A stretch of 64,000 bases of DNA, taken from NCBI GenBank assembly GCA_964384915.1, contig CAYLMA010000009.1:48243-112242 (forward strand), given 5' to 3'. Below are positions 8,303-16,332 of the stretch, in pieces. Position 1 is the stretch's first letter; every line of letters begins with the position of its first letter. Position numbers and translations under genes: made by a program. The stretch is from Sulfurimicrobium sp964384915. Its GTDB lineage: Bacteria > Pseudomonadota > Gammaproteobacteria > Burkholderiales > Sulfuricellaceae. The notes beneath the pieces were generated by a model. That model searched no databases and was not told the DNA's origin. It saw only the letters and a program-made list of their open reading frames with translations.

Positions 8303-8721
8303 TACTGACCCTTTGGTTTGGCCAGCAAGCCGATTTTCTTGACCTGATTCTGCTGCAGGATATCCATTACGTTCAGGACTTCTTCATAACGCACGTTCTT
8401 GTCTGCCGCGATCACCACGGATTGCTCGGGGTTCTTTTCCTGCTTCTCCTTCACCGCCTGCACCAGGTCGTCGCGCGACACTTCCCTCGGCTGCTTGCCG
8501 GTTTCCCGGTCGAGTATCAGCAGGCGCTTGTCCTCCTTGATGGAAATTTCCAGCGGCGCGACCGGCGGCTTGAGCGCCTGGCCCACCTGGGGCAGCTCGA
8601 TCTGGCCGGGGTTGATGAGCGGCGCGGTGATCATGAAAATGATCAAGAGCACCAGCATCACGTCGATATACGGCACGACGTTGATCTGGTTCATCAGCTT
8701 GCGCTGGCGTCGCAGGCTCAT
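8302..8721 (-). CDS. tolR: Biopolymer transport protein TolR
   Basis: ExbD/TolR family partner of the TolQ proton channel. The start at 8721 (MSLRRQRKLMNQINVVPYID) overlaps the tolQ stop as TAATG; the reading frame is open further upstream, but that part is only the shadow of tolQ. The proton-relevant aspartate of the single membrane helix is Asp20 (PYIDVMLVLLIIFM). The periplasmic domain ends at residue 139. It sits between tolQ and tolA in the operon. Confidence 0.95.
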   Translation of the reverse strand: MSLRRQRKLMNQINVVPYIDVMLVLLIIFMITAPLINPGQIELPQVGQALKPPVAPLEISIKEDKRLLILDRETGKQPREVSRDDLVQAVKEKQEKNPEQSVVIAADKNVRYEEVLNVMDILQQNQVKKIGLLAKPKGQ

Positions 8722-9392
8722 TATTTCGCCTGCCGCTGCAGGATGTTGGAGAACTCCTCCATGAAACTGTCGAAGCGCGTGGCCAGGCGGTCGATCTCCG
8801 AGCTGTAGCGGTTGTAGGCGATCACTGCCGGGATCGCCGCGAACAGGCCCATGGCCGTCGCGATCAGCGCTTCCGCGATGCCCGGCGCGACGTGCGCGAG
8901 CGTCGCCTGGCCCACGCTGGACAAGCTGCGGAATGCATTCATGATGCCCCACACCGTGCCGAACAGCCCGACATAGGGGCTGACCGAGCCCACCGTGGCG
9001 AGAAACGGTAGGTGGGCTTCGAGCAGGTCGAGTTCGCGGTGATAGGCCGCGCGCATGGCGCGCCGCGTGCTCTCCATCACCAGCGCGATGTCCGTGCCGC
9101 TCTGGCGCCGCATCTTGGAGAATTCCTGGAACCCGCCTTCGAAGATGCTTTCCATCCCACCCGCTTCGCGGCTGCCCACTTTCTGGAACAGGCTCTGCAA
9201 ATCCGAGCCGCTCCAGAAGTCGCGCTCGAACTTGTCGGTCGTCTGCTTCGCCACGTTGATGGCGAACATTTTCTGGAAGATGTACCACCACGACATCATG
9301 GAGGCGAGCAACAGTCCCAGCATCACCAGCTGCACCACCACGCTGGCATTGGTGATCAGGGACAGGAAAGAAAGATCTTGGGTAACATTCAC
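8721..9392 (-). CDS. tolQ: Tol-Pal system proton channel protein TolQ
   Basis: ExbB/TolQ family inner membrane protein of 223 residues with three membrane helices (about 15-37, 130-155, 165-190). The conserved block LPFLATVGSVSPYVGLFGTV and the following VGQATLAHVAPGIAEALIAT carry the channel-lining glycine and threonine residues. It uses the proton gradient with TolR to energise TolA. It overlaps ybgC by ATGA. Confidence 0.97.
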   Translation of the reverse strand: MNVTQDLSFLSLITNASVVVQLVMLGLLLASMMSWWYIFQKMFAINVAKQTTDKFERDFWSGSDLQSLFQKVGSREAGGMESIFEGGFQEFSKMRRQSGTDIALVMESTRRAMRAAYHRELDLLEAHLPFLATVGSVSPYVGLFGTVWGIMNAFRSLSSVGQATLAHVAPGIAEALIATAMGLFAAIPAVIAYNRYSSEIDRLATRFDSFMEEFSNILQRQAK

Positions 9393-9785
9393 GATGATAA
9401 TTCCATTTTTTTCCTGATGATCTCAGGAATCTCGACAGGTTTGAATGACAGATGGTTCACACATACGATCTTGACCTGCCCGCGTGTCAGCACTTCCTCT
9501 CCACGCGCCACGCTCTGGGCAAATTCGATCCAGCTTCGTCCGGCAGCATGCACGCTCACCGTGACATTCAGCAGATCGTTGAAAACGGCGGGCCTGAGAT
9601 AGCTGATATGCACGTCGCGTACCACGAAAATCACGCCGTGGTCGCGCACCAGGTCGGTCTGCTCGAAGCCGTGGACGCGCAGGAACTCGGTGCGCGCGCG
9701 CTCCATGAACTTGAGGTAGTTGGCGTAGTACACCACGCCGCCGGAATCGGAATCCTCGTAATACACCCGCACCGGCCAGACGAAC

Positions 9786-9793
<8 letters not shown>
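9389..9793 (-). CDS. ybgC: Acyl-CoA thioesterase YbgC, hotdog fold
   Basis: Thioesterase of the 4HBT family found at the head of tol-pal operons and linked to phospholipid metabolism. I choose the start at 9793 (MSEFVWPVRV), which overlaps the end of ruvB by 8 bases; a start five codons upstream is less like the family. The catalytic motif YYEDSDSGGVVYYANY carries Asp16. Length is 134 residues. Confidence 0.93.
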
Positions 9794-10841
<1,048 letters not shown>

Positions 10842-10854
10842 GCGCTTTGCCTGC

Positions 10855-11208
10855 TCATCCCCTGATGCGCAACTTGTTTTCTTCAACTATCCACAGTCGC
10901 CCGCATAGATTTTCACCTGTAAACAGGCCGATCAGGCGTTGCATTATTCCCAGCACATGAGATTTATCATGCCGGTCAAGGCGCAAAACCACCAGGCCGT
11001 GATAACTCTTGGGCGGATAAGTACGCATGTCGCAAAAATCGGTATCAAGCGTCACCAGAATCCTGGATTCATCCTGGCAGACCGCCGCTATCGCGCTGTC
11101 TGGCTGACCACCCAGGCCTTCTTCCAAAACCGTGTCAGTGTCTAAAGCGTGGCCCCTGAGCAATTGCGCAACGTCTACCGGCAAATTTTCGTCAATCTTG
11201 AATTTCAT
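10855..11208 (-). CDS. DUF5615 PIN-like protein, probable toxin of a DUF433/DUF5615 pair
   Basis: Protein of 117 residues with the DUF5615 (COG4634) pattern: an N-terminal KIDENLPVDVAQLL containing the first acidic residue, and a central LVTLDTDFCDM with further aspartates. These acidic positions resemble the metal site of PIN-like nucleases. DUF433-DUF5615 pairs are predicted type II toxin-antitoxin modules (Makarova-type gene-neighbourhood prediction; no activity is shown here). It starts 6 bases after the DUF433 stop and is followed after 13 bases by ruvB. Confidence 0.82.
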   Translation of the reverse strand: MKFKIDENLPVDVAQLLRGHALDTDTVLEEGLGGQPDSAIAAVCQDESRILVTLDTDFCDMRTYPPKSYHGLVVLRLDRHDKSHVLGIMQRLIGLFTGENLCGRLWIVEENKLRIRG

Positions 11209-11214
11209 GGGAAG

Positions 11215-11442
11215 TCAGGCCGGCAAGGCAACAAGCTGCTCCCGCGTCAGGTCCGCAGCATAGGCAATGCACGCCTGAATGGATTCACGACTCAGGGAGG
11301 GATAGCTCGCCACAATTTCCTCGACTGACAAACCATTCGAAAGATTGTCGAGCACCACCGAGACCATGATGCGCGTGCCTTTGACACACGCCTTGCCGTG
11401 GCAAACAGCCGGATCAGTTGTAACAAAATTGTGCCAGTCCAT
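11215..11442 (-). CDS. DUF433 protein, probable antitoxin
   Basis: A 75-residue protein of the DUF433 (COG2442) family. The typical core is visible: a short N-terminus ending in PAVCHGKACVKGTRIMVSVV, then DNLSNGLSVEEIVASYPSLS as a helix-turn-helix-like segment. I use the ATG at 11442 (MDWHNFVTTD), which has a strong GGGGGA ribosome-binding site; an earlier in-frame start lacks one. It is the likely antitoxin for the downstream DUF5615 protein, and it probably autoregulates the pair (family inference). Confidence 0.82.
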   Translation of the reverse strand: MDWHNFVTTDPAVCHGKACVKGTRIMVSVVLDNLSNGLSVEEIVASYPSLSRESIQACIAYAADLTREQLVALPA

Positions 11443-11482
11443 GATTATTCCCCCGTTCACCTCAGCAATGATGCGCCCGCCT

Positions 11483-11731
11483 TCAGGCATTCGCCACATC
11501 CTGTTCAAGCTCTTCCTGATTGAGATCGATCACTGCTACGCCAAAATGGTGAAGTTCCAGCAAAAATTCAACGCGCCCCACGCCTGCCAGTGCAGCAGCC
11601 ATGCCGGAGGACAGCCGCCGCATCTCATATAACTTGGCCGCCATCGCCATTTTGGCTTCGCGGGTGAATTCCTGCGGCGTGCAATGGATCGCATCGGGCA
11701 AATTTTGCGGTACTTCGACAACGATATTCAT
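11483..11731 (-). CDS. UPF0175 family protein, probable antitoxin
   Basis: An 82-residue protein starting MNIVVEVPQNL with a perfect GGAGG ribosome-binding site at 7-base spacing (ATG at 11731). The central part, EFTREAKMAMAAKLYEMRRLSSGMAAALAGV, has the ribbon-helix-helix/helical look of UPF0175 (COG2886), which is usually paired with a DUF3368 PIN toxin. No such partner is encoded here; the next gene is the DUF433 protein 40 bases downstream. It may be an orphan antitoxin, or the three genes may form one unit. Confidence 0.72.
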   Translation of the reverse strand: MNIVVEVPQNLPDAIHCTPQEFTREAKMAMAAKLYEMRRLSSGMAAALAGVGRVEFLLELHHFGVAVIDLNQEELEQDVANA

Positions 11732-11787
11732 CGCCTTGCCTCCAAATTCTGACAGGTTAACTGCCTTGGACATACTTCTTCGTTCCA

Positions 11788-12183
11788 TCAAGTCCGACGG
11801 TCTTCCTGGGCGAAGACTGTCAGCCCATGGAGAAAATAAGACATCAGCACGGCCAGAAGGACGCCATACAGGAAAACGCCCAGAGCATAGCCACTGCCGG
11901 TGATTGCCCAGCAAATAAGTGCGATCACCATCACCCCGGCCAACCGCCATACGGCTCGCTTCAACTTCGGGCGCGCCACCTGTTGCAAGCTTTGAACAAC
12001 GATGTAGGCAAGATATCCAAACAGGCCTTTCCGGAATCTGGAAAAGACTGCAAGCGCGGTAGCGAGTGGTAAGATGATAGCCACCAGCCAAAGGATGGCC
12101 TGTATTCCCGCAAGACTTTTCGTGATCCATCCCAGCCACAAAGCCACGCCCAAAAGCATGCCGGTTAAAACATTGATAATCAT
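11788..12183 (-). CDS. Unknown membrane protein, four predicted helices
   Basis: No family recognised. The 131-residue protein has four hydrophobic segments: about residues 1-20 (INVLTGMLLGVALWLGWI), 26-48, 82-98 and 103-120. A basic loop between helices two and three contains RPKLKRAVWR. The ATG at 12183 has GGAG at 8 bases and is preferred; an ATG at 12201 would overlap the upstream gene by 7 bases. It lies 11 bases after a secreted protein of unknown function, so the two are probably cotranscribed and may act together at the envelope (inference). Confidence 0.65.
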   Translation of the reverse strand: MIINVLTGMLLGVALWLGWITKSLAGIQAILWLVAIILPLATALAVFSRFRKGLFGYLAYIVVQSLQQVARPKLKRAVWRLAGVMVIALICWAITGSGYALGVFLYGVLLAVLMSYFLHGLTVFAQEDRRT

Positions 12184-12194
12184 TATGGATACTC

Positions 12195-13616
12195 CTAACA
12201 TCCTGACCAGTTAGTTGCCTGATCCCATATAACAGAATTTCTGTCTATAAATCCTTCATTGGATTGGAAGGGCGCATAATAATTCGAGTGTTCGGCCACA
12301 TGTACGTCACTTACCCTGATCTGAATTTTCTTTCCAACTACTTTTTCAATGACACCAGCTACGGCAATTCTTCCTGAACAAGTGACATATGTTCTTTTAA
12401 TGTTGTTAGCGTGAGGGCCACAAAATCCATCTCCTGAGATTAGATCCCTGATGCCCGTAAATACTTTGCAAACACGTGTACCCACAAGGAGACTAGAGTC
12501 ATGACTTGCGTCACGAGCACCCCCTTCATCCTGCCCGCATGCCTGAGTGCCATGCGGATATAGTTGTTCGACCTTCAGCCAGCGTTCTCCTGATGCAGTT
12601 TGAATTTTCGCTATTGGGCGTTTGACTTCAATAACCAGCCCACAGTTGCTTTCATCACCAGTTTTTAAGGTTTTCTGCCATGCATTTAGATGCGCAGCAT
12701 CCCTATCTGCGGCCAAGCGAATTCGTTCCTTTTTAGATTCTGTCTCTTCAGTCTCTATTGCGGTTGCTTTCACTAATTTCTCTTTTGCTTTGGGGACCAA
12801 ATTCTCTGGGTCGTTGGTGGAATACTCCCTAATGAAAGATTGAAGAAAAAAAGATGAAGCTGCAGTCTCGAATGAGCGGCGATACGTAGCCATTCGCTGT
12901 TGTTCCGCCTCAGCAGCTTTTTCTTCATTAAACGCAGTAATCTGTTGTTCGGCTGTTGCAACAAGATTATCTGGGTCGTAACCACCCTTAAATTTTCTTA
13001 CCCAACGCTCTAAATCCGTTATCGATGTTGCTCTAGAGAACGACGAGTGGTAGTCAAAGTCTATAAACATCGGGGTGGCTAAAATATCACCGCGCAATTG
13101 TTCAAAATCCTTACTATTGAACCTGTAGTAGTTATATCCCGATATCCCAAATAAATCTGCGCCCGCAAAACTAGTAAGGGCACTAGTACAAGGGGTGTAG
13201 CCTTTATTTGATCTTACTTTGCAGTCATACACCTTGCTCCCGTTGGGGGTTGTTCTGCCTGAATCTCTCCATTCCTCGTTTATTTCATAAGCTGGCGTAA
13301 GCTCTGGATATCGTAGGATTTCCTGATCCGATAATCGGTCAGGCCTAGTACCACTTATGGAAACAACCCCCCATTTCCCATTCTTCTTGGCGACAACAAT
13401 ATATCCATTTTCATGAGTGTTTATCTGGCTTGCAGTTCTAACAGAGGGGCTCAATTCATGATTGTCATCCGCTCTTACAGAAATGGATAACAAAACCGCC
13501 GCAGCCGTAATGCATGCAATTGTAAATTTGGAGGCTATAGACCTGCGAGCCTTTACAGCAGTACGACAATCGTTACACAAAATGTGCACATTTCTAAAAA
13601 ACATATTTATTGCCAT
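12195..13616 (-). CDS. Unknown exported protein with duplicated DPxNLV motif
   Basis: No family recognised. From the ATG at 13616 (4 bases after the HigA stop) it has 473 residues. A basic N-terminus and a hydrophobic segment (FTIACITAAAVLLSISVRA, about 30-48) suggest export or a membrane anchor. Next comes a segment resembling a WG-type repeat (GYIVVAKKNGKWGVVSI). Two copies of a helical motif follow, YDPDNLVATA and NDPENLVPKA, each after an aromatic-rich helix and followed by charged coiled coil. The C-terminal half has six or more cysteines. Base composition looks clearly more AT-rich than the flanking ruv genes, suggesting transfer. Confidence 0.6.
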   Translation of the reverse strand: MAINMFFRNVHILCNDCRTAVKARRSIASKFTIACITAAAVLLSISVRADDNHELSPSVRTASQINTHENGYIVVAKKNGKWGVVSISGTRPDRLSDQEILRYPELTPAYEINEEWRDSGRTTPNGSKVYDCKVRSNKGYTPCTSALTSFAGADLFGISGYNYYRFNSKDFEQLRGDILATPMFIDFDYHSSFSRATSITDLERWVRKFKGGYDPDNLVATAEQQITAFNEEKAAEAEQQRMATYRRSFETAASSFFLQSFIREYSTNDPENLVPKAKEKLVKATAIETEETESKKERIRLAADRDAAHLNAWQKTLKTGDESNCGLVIEVKRPIAKIQTASGERWLKVEQLYPHGTQACGQDEGGARDASHDSSLLVGTRVCKVFTGIRDLISGDGFCGPHANNIKRTYVTCSGRIAVAGVIEKVVGKKIQIRVSDVHVAEHSNYYAPFQSNEGFIDRNSVIWDQATNWSGC

Positions 13617-13620
13617 ATGA

Positions 13621-13890
13621 CTATTCCCAGATTTCCTGACTCGCCTGTTCACACTCATTTTTGACATCGTAGCTGCTTTGCAGGCTCATCCAGAAATCAG
13701 GTGTGGTTCCAAAGAACCGGGCAAATCTCAATGCCGTGTCTGCCGTAATACCGCGTTGCTCATTGAGAATTGCCGTAATCCGGTTGGCAGGCACGTCCAG
13801 CGCCTTGGCAAAGGCGTTGGCTGAAAGCTTGAGTTCATCCAACTCATCCCTGAGTATTTCACCGGGGTGTATGGCGCGCATGCCGTTCAT
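13621..13890 (-). CDS. higA: HigA/VapI-type antitoxin, XRE family
   Basis: DNA-binding antitoxin of 89 residues. It begins with the family signature HPGEILRDELDELKLS, followed by the helix-turn-helix (ANAFAKALDVPANRITAILNEQ) and the C-terminal TTPDFWMSLQSSYDV. The partner HigB normally lies directly upstream; here the upstream genes are DUF2283 and DUF4258 proteins instead, so this is an orphan or re-paired antitoxin. A start at 13881 (MRAIHPGE) is equally possible. It begins 2 bases after the DUF2283 stop. Confidence 0.88.
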   Translation of the reverse strand: MNGMRAIHPGEILRDELDELKLSANAFAKALDVPANRITAILNEQRGITADTALRFARFFGTTPDFWMSLQSSYDVKNECEQASQEIWE

Positions 13891-13892
13891 GT

Positions 13893-14090
13893 TCAGGCTG
13901 CCCGTGCATGCAGTACTTCCAGTGGATAAGCCCCACTGGCACGGGCTTCCAGCAAGACAAGCTCCACCGCGCTACCATCTTCTGCATAGCTGATATGGGT
14001 GTTCCAGCTTTGCGACACTTCGCGGGCAATCGGTTTGTCAGACAGGTGAATGACGAGAATATCGTCTTCATCGAAATAAGTGGTGTGCAT
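13893..14090 (-). CDS. DUF2283 family protein
   Basis: Small protein of 65 residues with the DUF2283 pattern: an N-terminal YFDEDDILVIHLSD, then an acidic middle with NTHISYAEDGSAVELVLLEA and a short tail. Function unknown in the family; such genes often neighbour DUF4258 genes, and the pair has been suggested to be toxin-antitoxin-like (neighbourhood inference). It lies 9 bases after the DUF4258 gene and 2 bases before higA, so the three are one transcription unit. Confidence 0.78.
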   Translation of the reverse strand: MHTTYFDEDDILVIHLSDKPIAREVSQSWNTHISYAEDGSAVELVLLEARASGAYPLEVLHARAA

Positions 14091-14099
14091 GGTGATCTC

Positions 14100-14372
14100 C
14101 TACAAAAGCGTGAAATGATGCATAACCGTTTTAACGACAACACAATCTTCCAACACCAGTACCGCGCATAACAGGTTGTCATGTCGAGCAGGGAATTCCT
14201 TGAAGGCCCACAGGTGAGTCGCATCCTTGTAGCGAGTCTCGCCAGCATCAATCACTTCAAGCAACATTAACTCGTTGATGCCTCGTTCGATCATGCGAAT
14301 TTTTGCATGGTCTGAAATAACTACAAGGCGCTGAAATCGAGTGCTGAACATGCTGCCAAATGTACGGCCCAT
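14100..14372 (-). CDS. DUF4258 family protein, possible toxin component
   Basis: Protein of about 90 residues with the DUF4258 core SDHAKIRMIERGI near the N-terminus, a basic, His/Arg-bearing helix, and a following strand-rich part ending in DCVVVKTVMHHF. DUF4258 proteins resemble RelE-fold toxins and are often paired with DUF2283. The start could be 14372 or, giving a more family-like N-terminus, 14351 (MFSTRFQRLV); neither has a strong ribosome-binding site. It is the first accessory gene downstream of ruvA. Confidence 0.72.
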   Translation of the reverse strand: MGRTFGSMFSTRFQRLVVISDHAKIRMIERGINELMLLEVIDAGETRYKDATHLWAFKEFPARHDNLLCAVLVLEDCVVVKTVMHHFTLL

Positions 14373-14414
14373 CAATCGGTTTGTCTATATTTGTGGGCCA
14401 TCAGGATGCGCTAC

Positions 14415-15005
14415 TCAACTTTTAGATAACAATTTCAGCGCCTGGCGGATGCCGTCGGTCACGCCGGTTTCGGCGGCCAACTGTTTCACCGCCCAGCTTG
14501 CTTCCTTGTCATTGTACCCCAGCGCCAGCAGGGCATTGAGGATGTCGCTGCTGGCGGGCACCGGCTTGGCCACCGCGCCCAGCAATGCCGCCCCCGTTTC
14601 TCCCGGTGCAAACTTGTCCTTCAGCTCGAGCAGCAGGCGCTCGGCGGTTTTCTTGCCGATGCCGGGAATCCGGATCAGCCGACCGGCGTCCTGCGCCATC
14701 ACGGCGTGCGACAGTTCATCCACGGACAAGCCGCTGAGGATGGTCAGCGCCAGCTTGGCGCCTACGCCGTTGACTTTCAGCAGCTGGCGGAAGGTCTGGC
14801 GCTCAGAATCCGTACCAAAGCCATACAGCAGGTGCGCGTCCTCGCGCACGATGAGCTGGGTAAAGAGCGCCACGCCCTCGCCCAGGGCAGGCAGGTTGTA
14901 GAAGGTGCTCATCGGCACATCCACCTCGTAGCCCACGCCCTGCACGTCCAGGAGGATCTGGGGAGGATGTTTTTCCAGCAGTTTGCCGCTCAATCTTCCG
15001 ATCAT
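14415..15005 (-). CDS. ruvA: Holliday junction DNA helicase subunit RuvA
   Basis: Tetrameric Holliday junction binding protein of 196 residues. It has an N-terminal OB fold (MIGRLSGKLLEKHPPQILLDVQGVGYEV is split across residues 1-28), tandem helix-hairpin-helix motifs (VNGVGAKLALTILSGL, IPGIGKKTAERLLLEL) and a C-terminal RuvB-binding domain (DILNALLALGYNDKEA). It overlaps ruvC by ATGA. Its normal downstream partner ruvB is displaced. Confidence 0.97.
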   Translation of the reverse strand: MIGRLSGKLLEKHPPQILLDVQGVGYEVDVPMSTFYNLPALGEGVALFTQLIVREDAHLLYGFGTDSERQTFRQLLKVNGVGAKLALTILSGLSVDELSHAVMAQDAGRLIRIPGIGKKTAERLLLELKDKFAPGETGAALLGAVAKPVPASSDILNALLALGYNDKEASWAVKQLAAETGVTDGIRQALKLLSKS

Positions 15006-15523
15006 ATCAACCGTCCATTCTTCACGCGGTAACCCGCTGTCGCCAGCGCCCCCAGCCCCTGCCCGCCATGGGCATGGCAGATGGCGCAGGCCAGCGCGTC
15101 CGCGGCATCGGCCTGGGGCGCGCCTTCGAGATGCAGCAGGCGGCGCACCATCTCCTGCACCTGTTCCTTGCCGGCGTGGCCATTGCCCACCACCGCCTGT
15201 TTCACCTGCAAGGCGGTGTATTCCGCCACCGGCAGGTCCCGCGCCACCAGCGCGCAGATCGCCGCGCCGCGGGCCTGGCCCAGCAGCAGGGTGGATTGCG
15301 GGTTGACGTTGACGAACACTTTCTCGATCGCCGCCTGATCCGGCTGGTAGGTGGCGATCACCTCGCCGATGGAATCGAGGATGGTCTTAAGGCGCTGCGG
15401 CAGTTCCCCATCCCCGGTTTTGATGCAGCCGCTGGCAATATAGTTCAACCGGCTGCCATCCTTCTCCAGCACGCCAAAGCCGGTGACGCGCAAGCCGGGG
15501 TCGATGCCGAGGATGCGGGTCAA
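15002..15523 (-). CDS. ruvC: Crossover junction endodeoxyribonuclease RuvC
   Basis: Holliday junction resolvase with an RNase H fold, 173 residues. Catalytic acidic residues are visible: Asp7 in ILGIDPGLRVTGFG, a glutamate in AAIEKVFVN and the aspartate pair in QADAADALACAICH. It lies 7 bases after yebC and overlaps ruvA, so the yebC-ruvC-ruvA order is intact. Confidence 0.97.
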   Translation of the reverse strand: MTRILGIDPGLRVTGFGVLEKDGSRLNYIASGCIKTGDGELPQRLKTILDSIGEVIATYQPDQAAIEKVFVNVNPQSTLLLGQARGAAICALVARDLPVAEYTALQVKQAVVGNGHAGKEQVQEMVRRLLHLEGAPQADAADALACAICHAHGGQGLGALATAGYRVKNGRLI

Positions 15524-15530
15524 CTAGGTC

Positions 15531-16256
15531 CTAGTCCTCGATCACGGCCGACGTGTAGACTTCCTGCACGTCGTCCAGCGCGTCGAGCGCGTCCAGCAGC
15601 TTCTGCATTTTCACCGCGTCGTCGCCGCTGAAGACCGTCTCGTTGTCCGGCTTCATGGTCACTTCGGCCACCTCGGCCTTGAGGCCCGCTTTCTCCAGCG
15701 CTTCCTTGACCGCGGCGAAATCGCCCGGCGCGGTGATCACTTCCACGCTGCCGTCGTCGTTGCTGAGCACGTCCTCGGCGCCGGCTTCCAGCGCCGCTTC
15801 CATGACCTTGTCTTCATCGGTGCCGGGGGCGAAGATGATCTGGCCGCAGTGCTTGAACATGAAGGCCACCGAGCCGTCGGTGCCGAGGTTGCCGCCATGC
15901 TTGGAGAAGGCGTGGCGCACGTCGGCCACGGTGCGGGTGCGGTTGTCGGTCAGGCAGTCGACGATAATGGCCGCGCCGTTGATGCCGTAGCCTTCATAAC
16001 GGATTTCCACATAATCCACGCCTTCCAGTTCGCCCGTGCCCTTCTTGACGGCGCGGTCGATGTTGTCGGCCGGCATATTCACTTCCTTGGCCTTGTCGAT
16101 GGCCACGCGCAGACGCGGATTGAAGTTGGCATCGCCGCCGCCCAACTTGGCGGCCACCGTGATCTCCTTGGACAGGCGCGAGAAAATCTTGCCGCGCTTC
16201 TCGTCCTGGCGCCCTTTACGATGCTGGATATTTGCCCATTTGCTATGACCGGCCAT
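15531..16256 (-). CDS. yebC: YebC/PmpR family transcriptional or translational regulator
   Basis: Conserved 241-residue protein that starts with the family signature MAGHSKWANIQHRKGRQD. YebC proteins act as DNA-binding regulators in some bacteria, and recent work links them to ribosome rescue at proline runs. Signature blocks KAKEVNMPADNIDRAVKKGTG and YEGYGINGAAIIVDCLTDN are intact. It heads the yebC-ruvCA transcript and is divergent from the HerA-like ATPase gene. Confidence 0.95.
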   Translation of the reverse strand: MAGHSKWANIQHRKGRQDEKRGKIFSRLSKEITVAAKLGGGDANFNPRLRVAIDKAKEVNMPADNIDRAVKKGTGELEGVDYVEIRYEGYGINGAAIIVDCLTDNRTRTVADVRHAFSKHGGNLGTDGSVAFMFKHCGQIIFAPGTDEDKVMEAALEAGAEDVLSNDDGSVEVITAPGDFAAVKEALEKAGLKAEVAEVTMKPDNETVFSGDDAVKMQKLLDALDALDDVQEVYTSAVIED

Positions 16257-16332
16257 AAGGTATTCCGTTGTTCTGTTTCAAAAGGTGCAATGGTACCATT
16301 TCGGGCATTATTGAAAAAGCCGGAGTCCATCC

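Noticed and set aside
10842..14414. A prophage or integrative element in the ruv operon.
   Set aside because: No integrase, transposase, phage structural gene or target-site duplication is visible, only small antitoxin-like genes and two unknowns.
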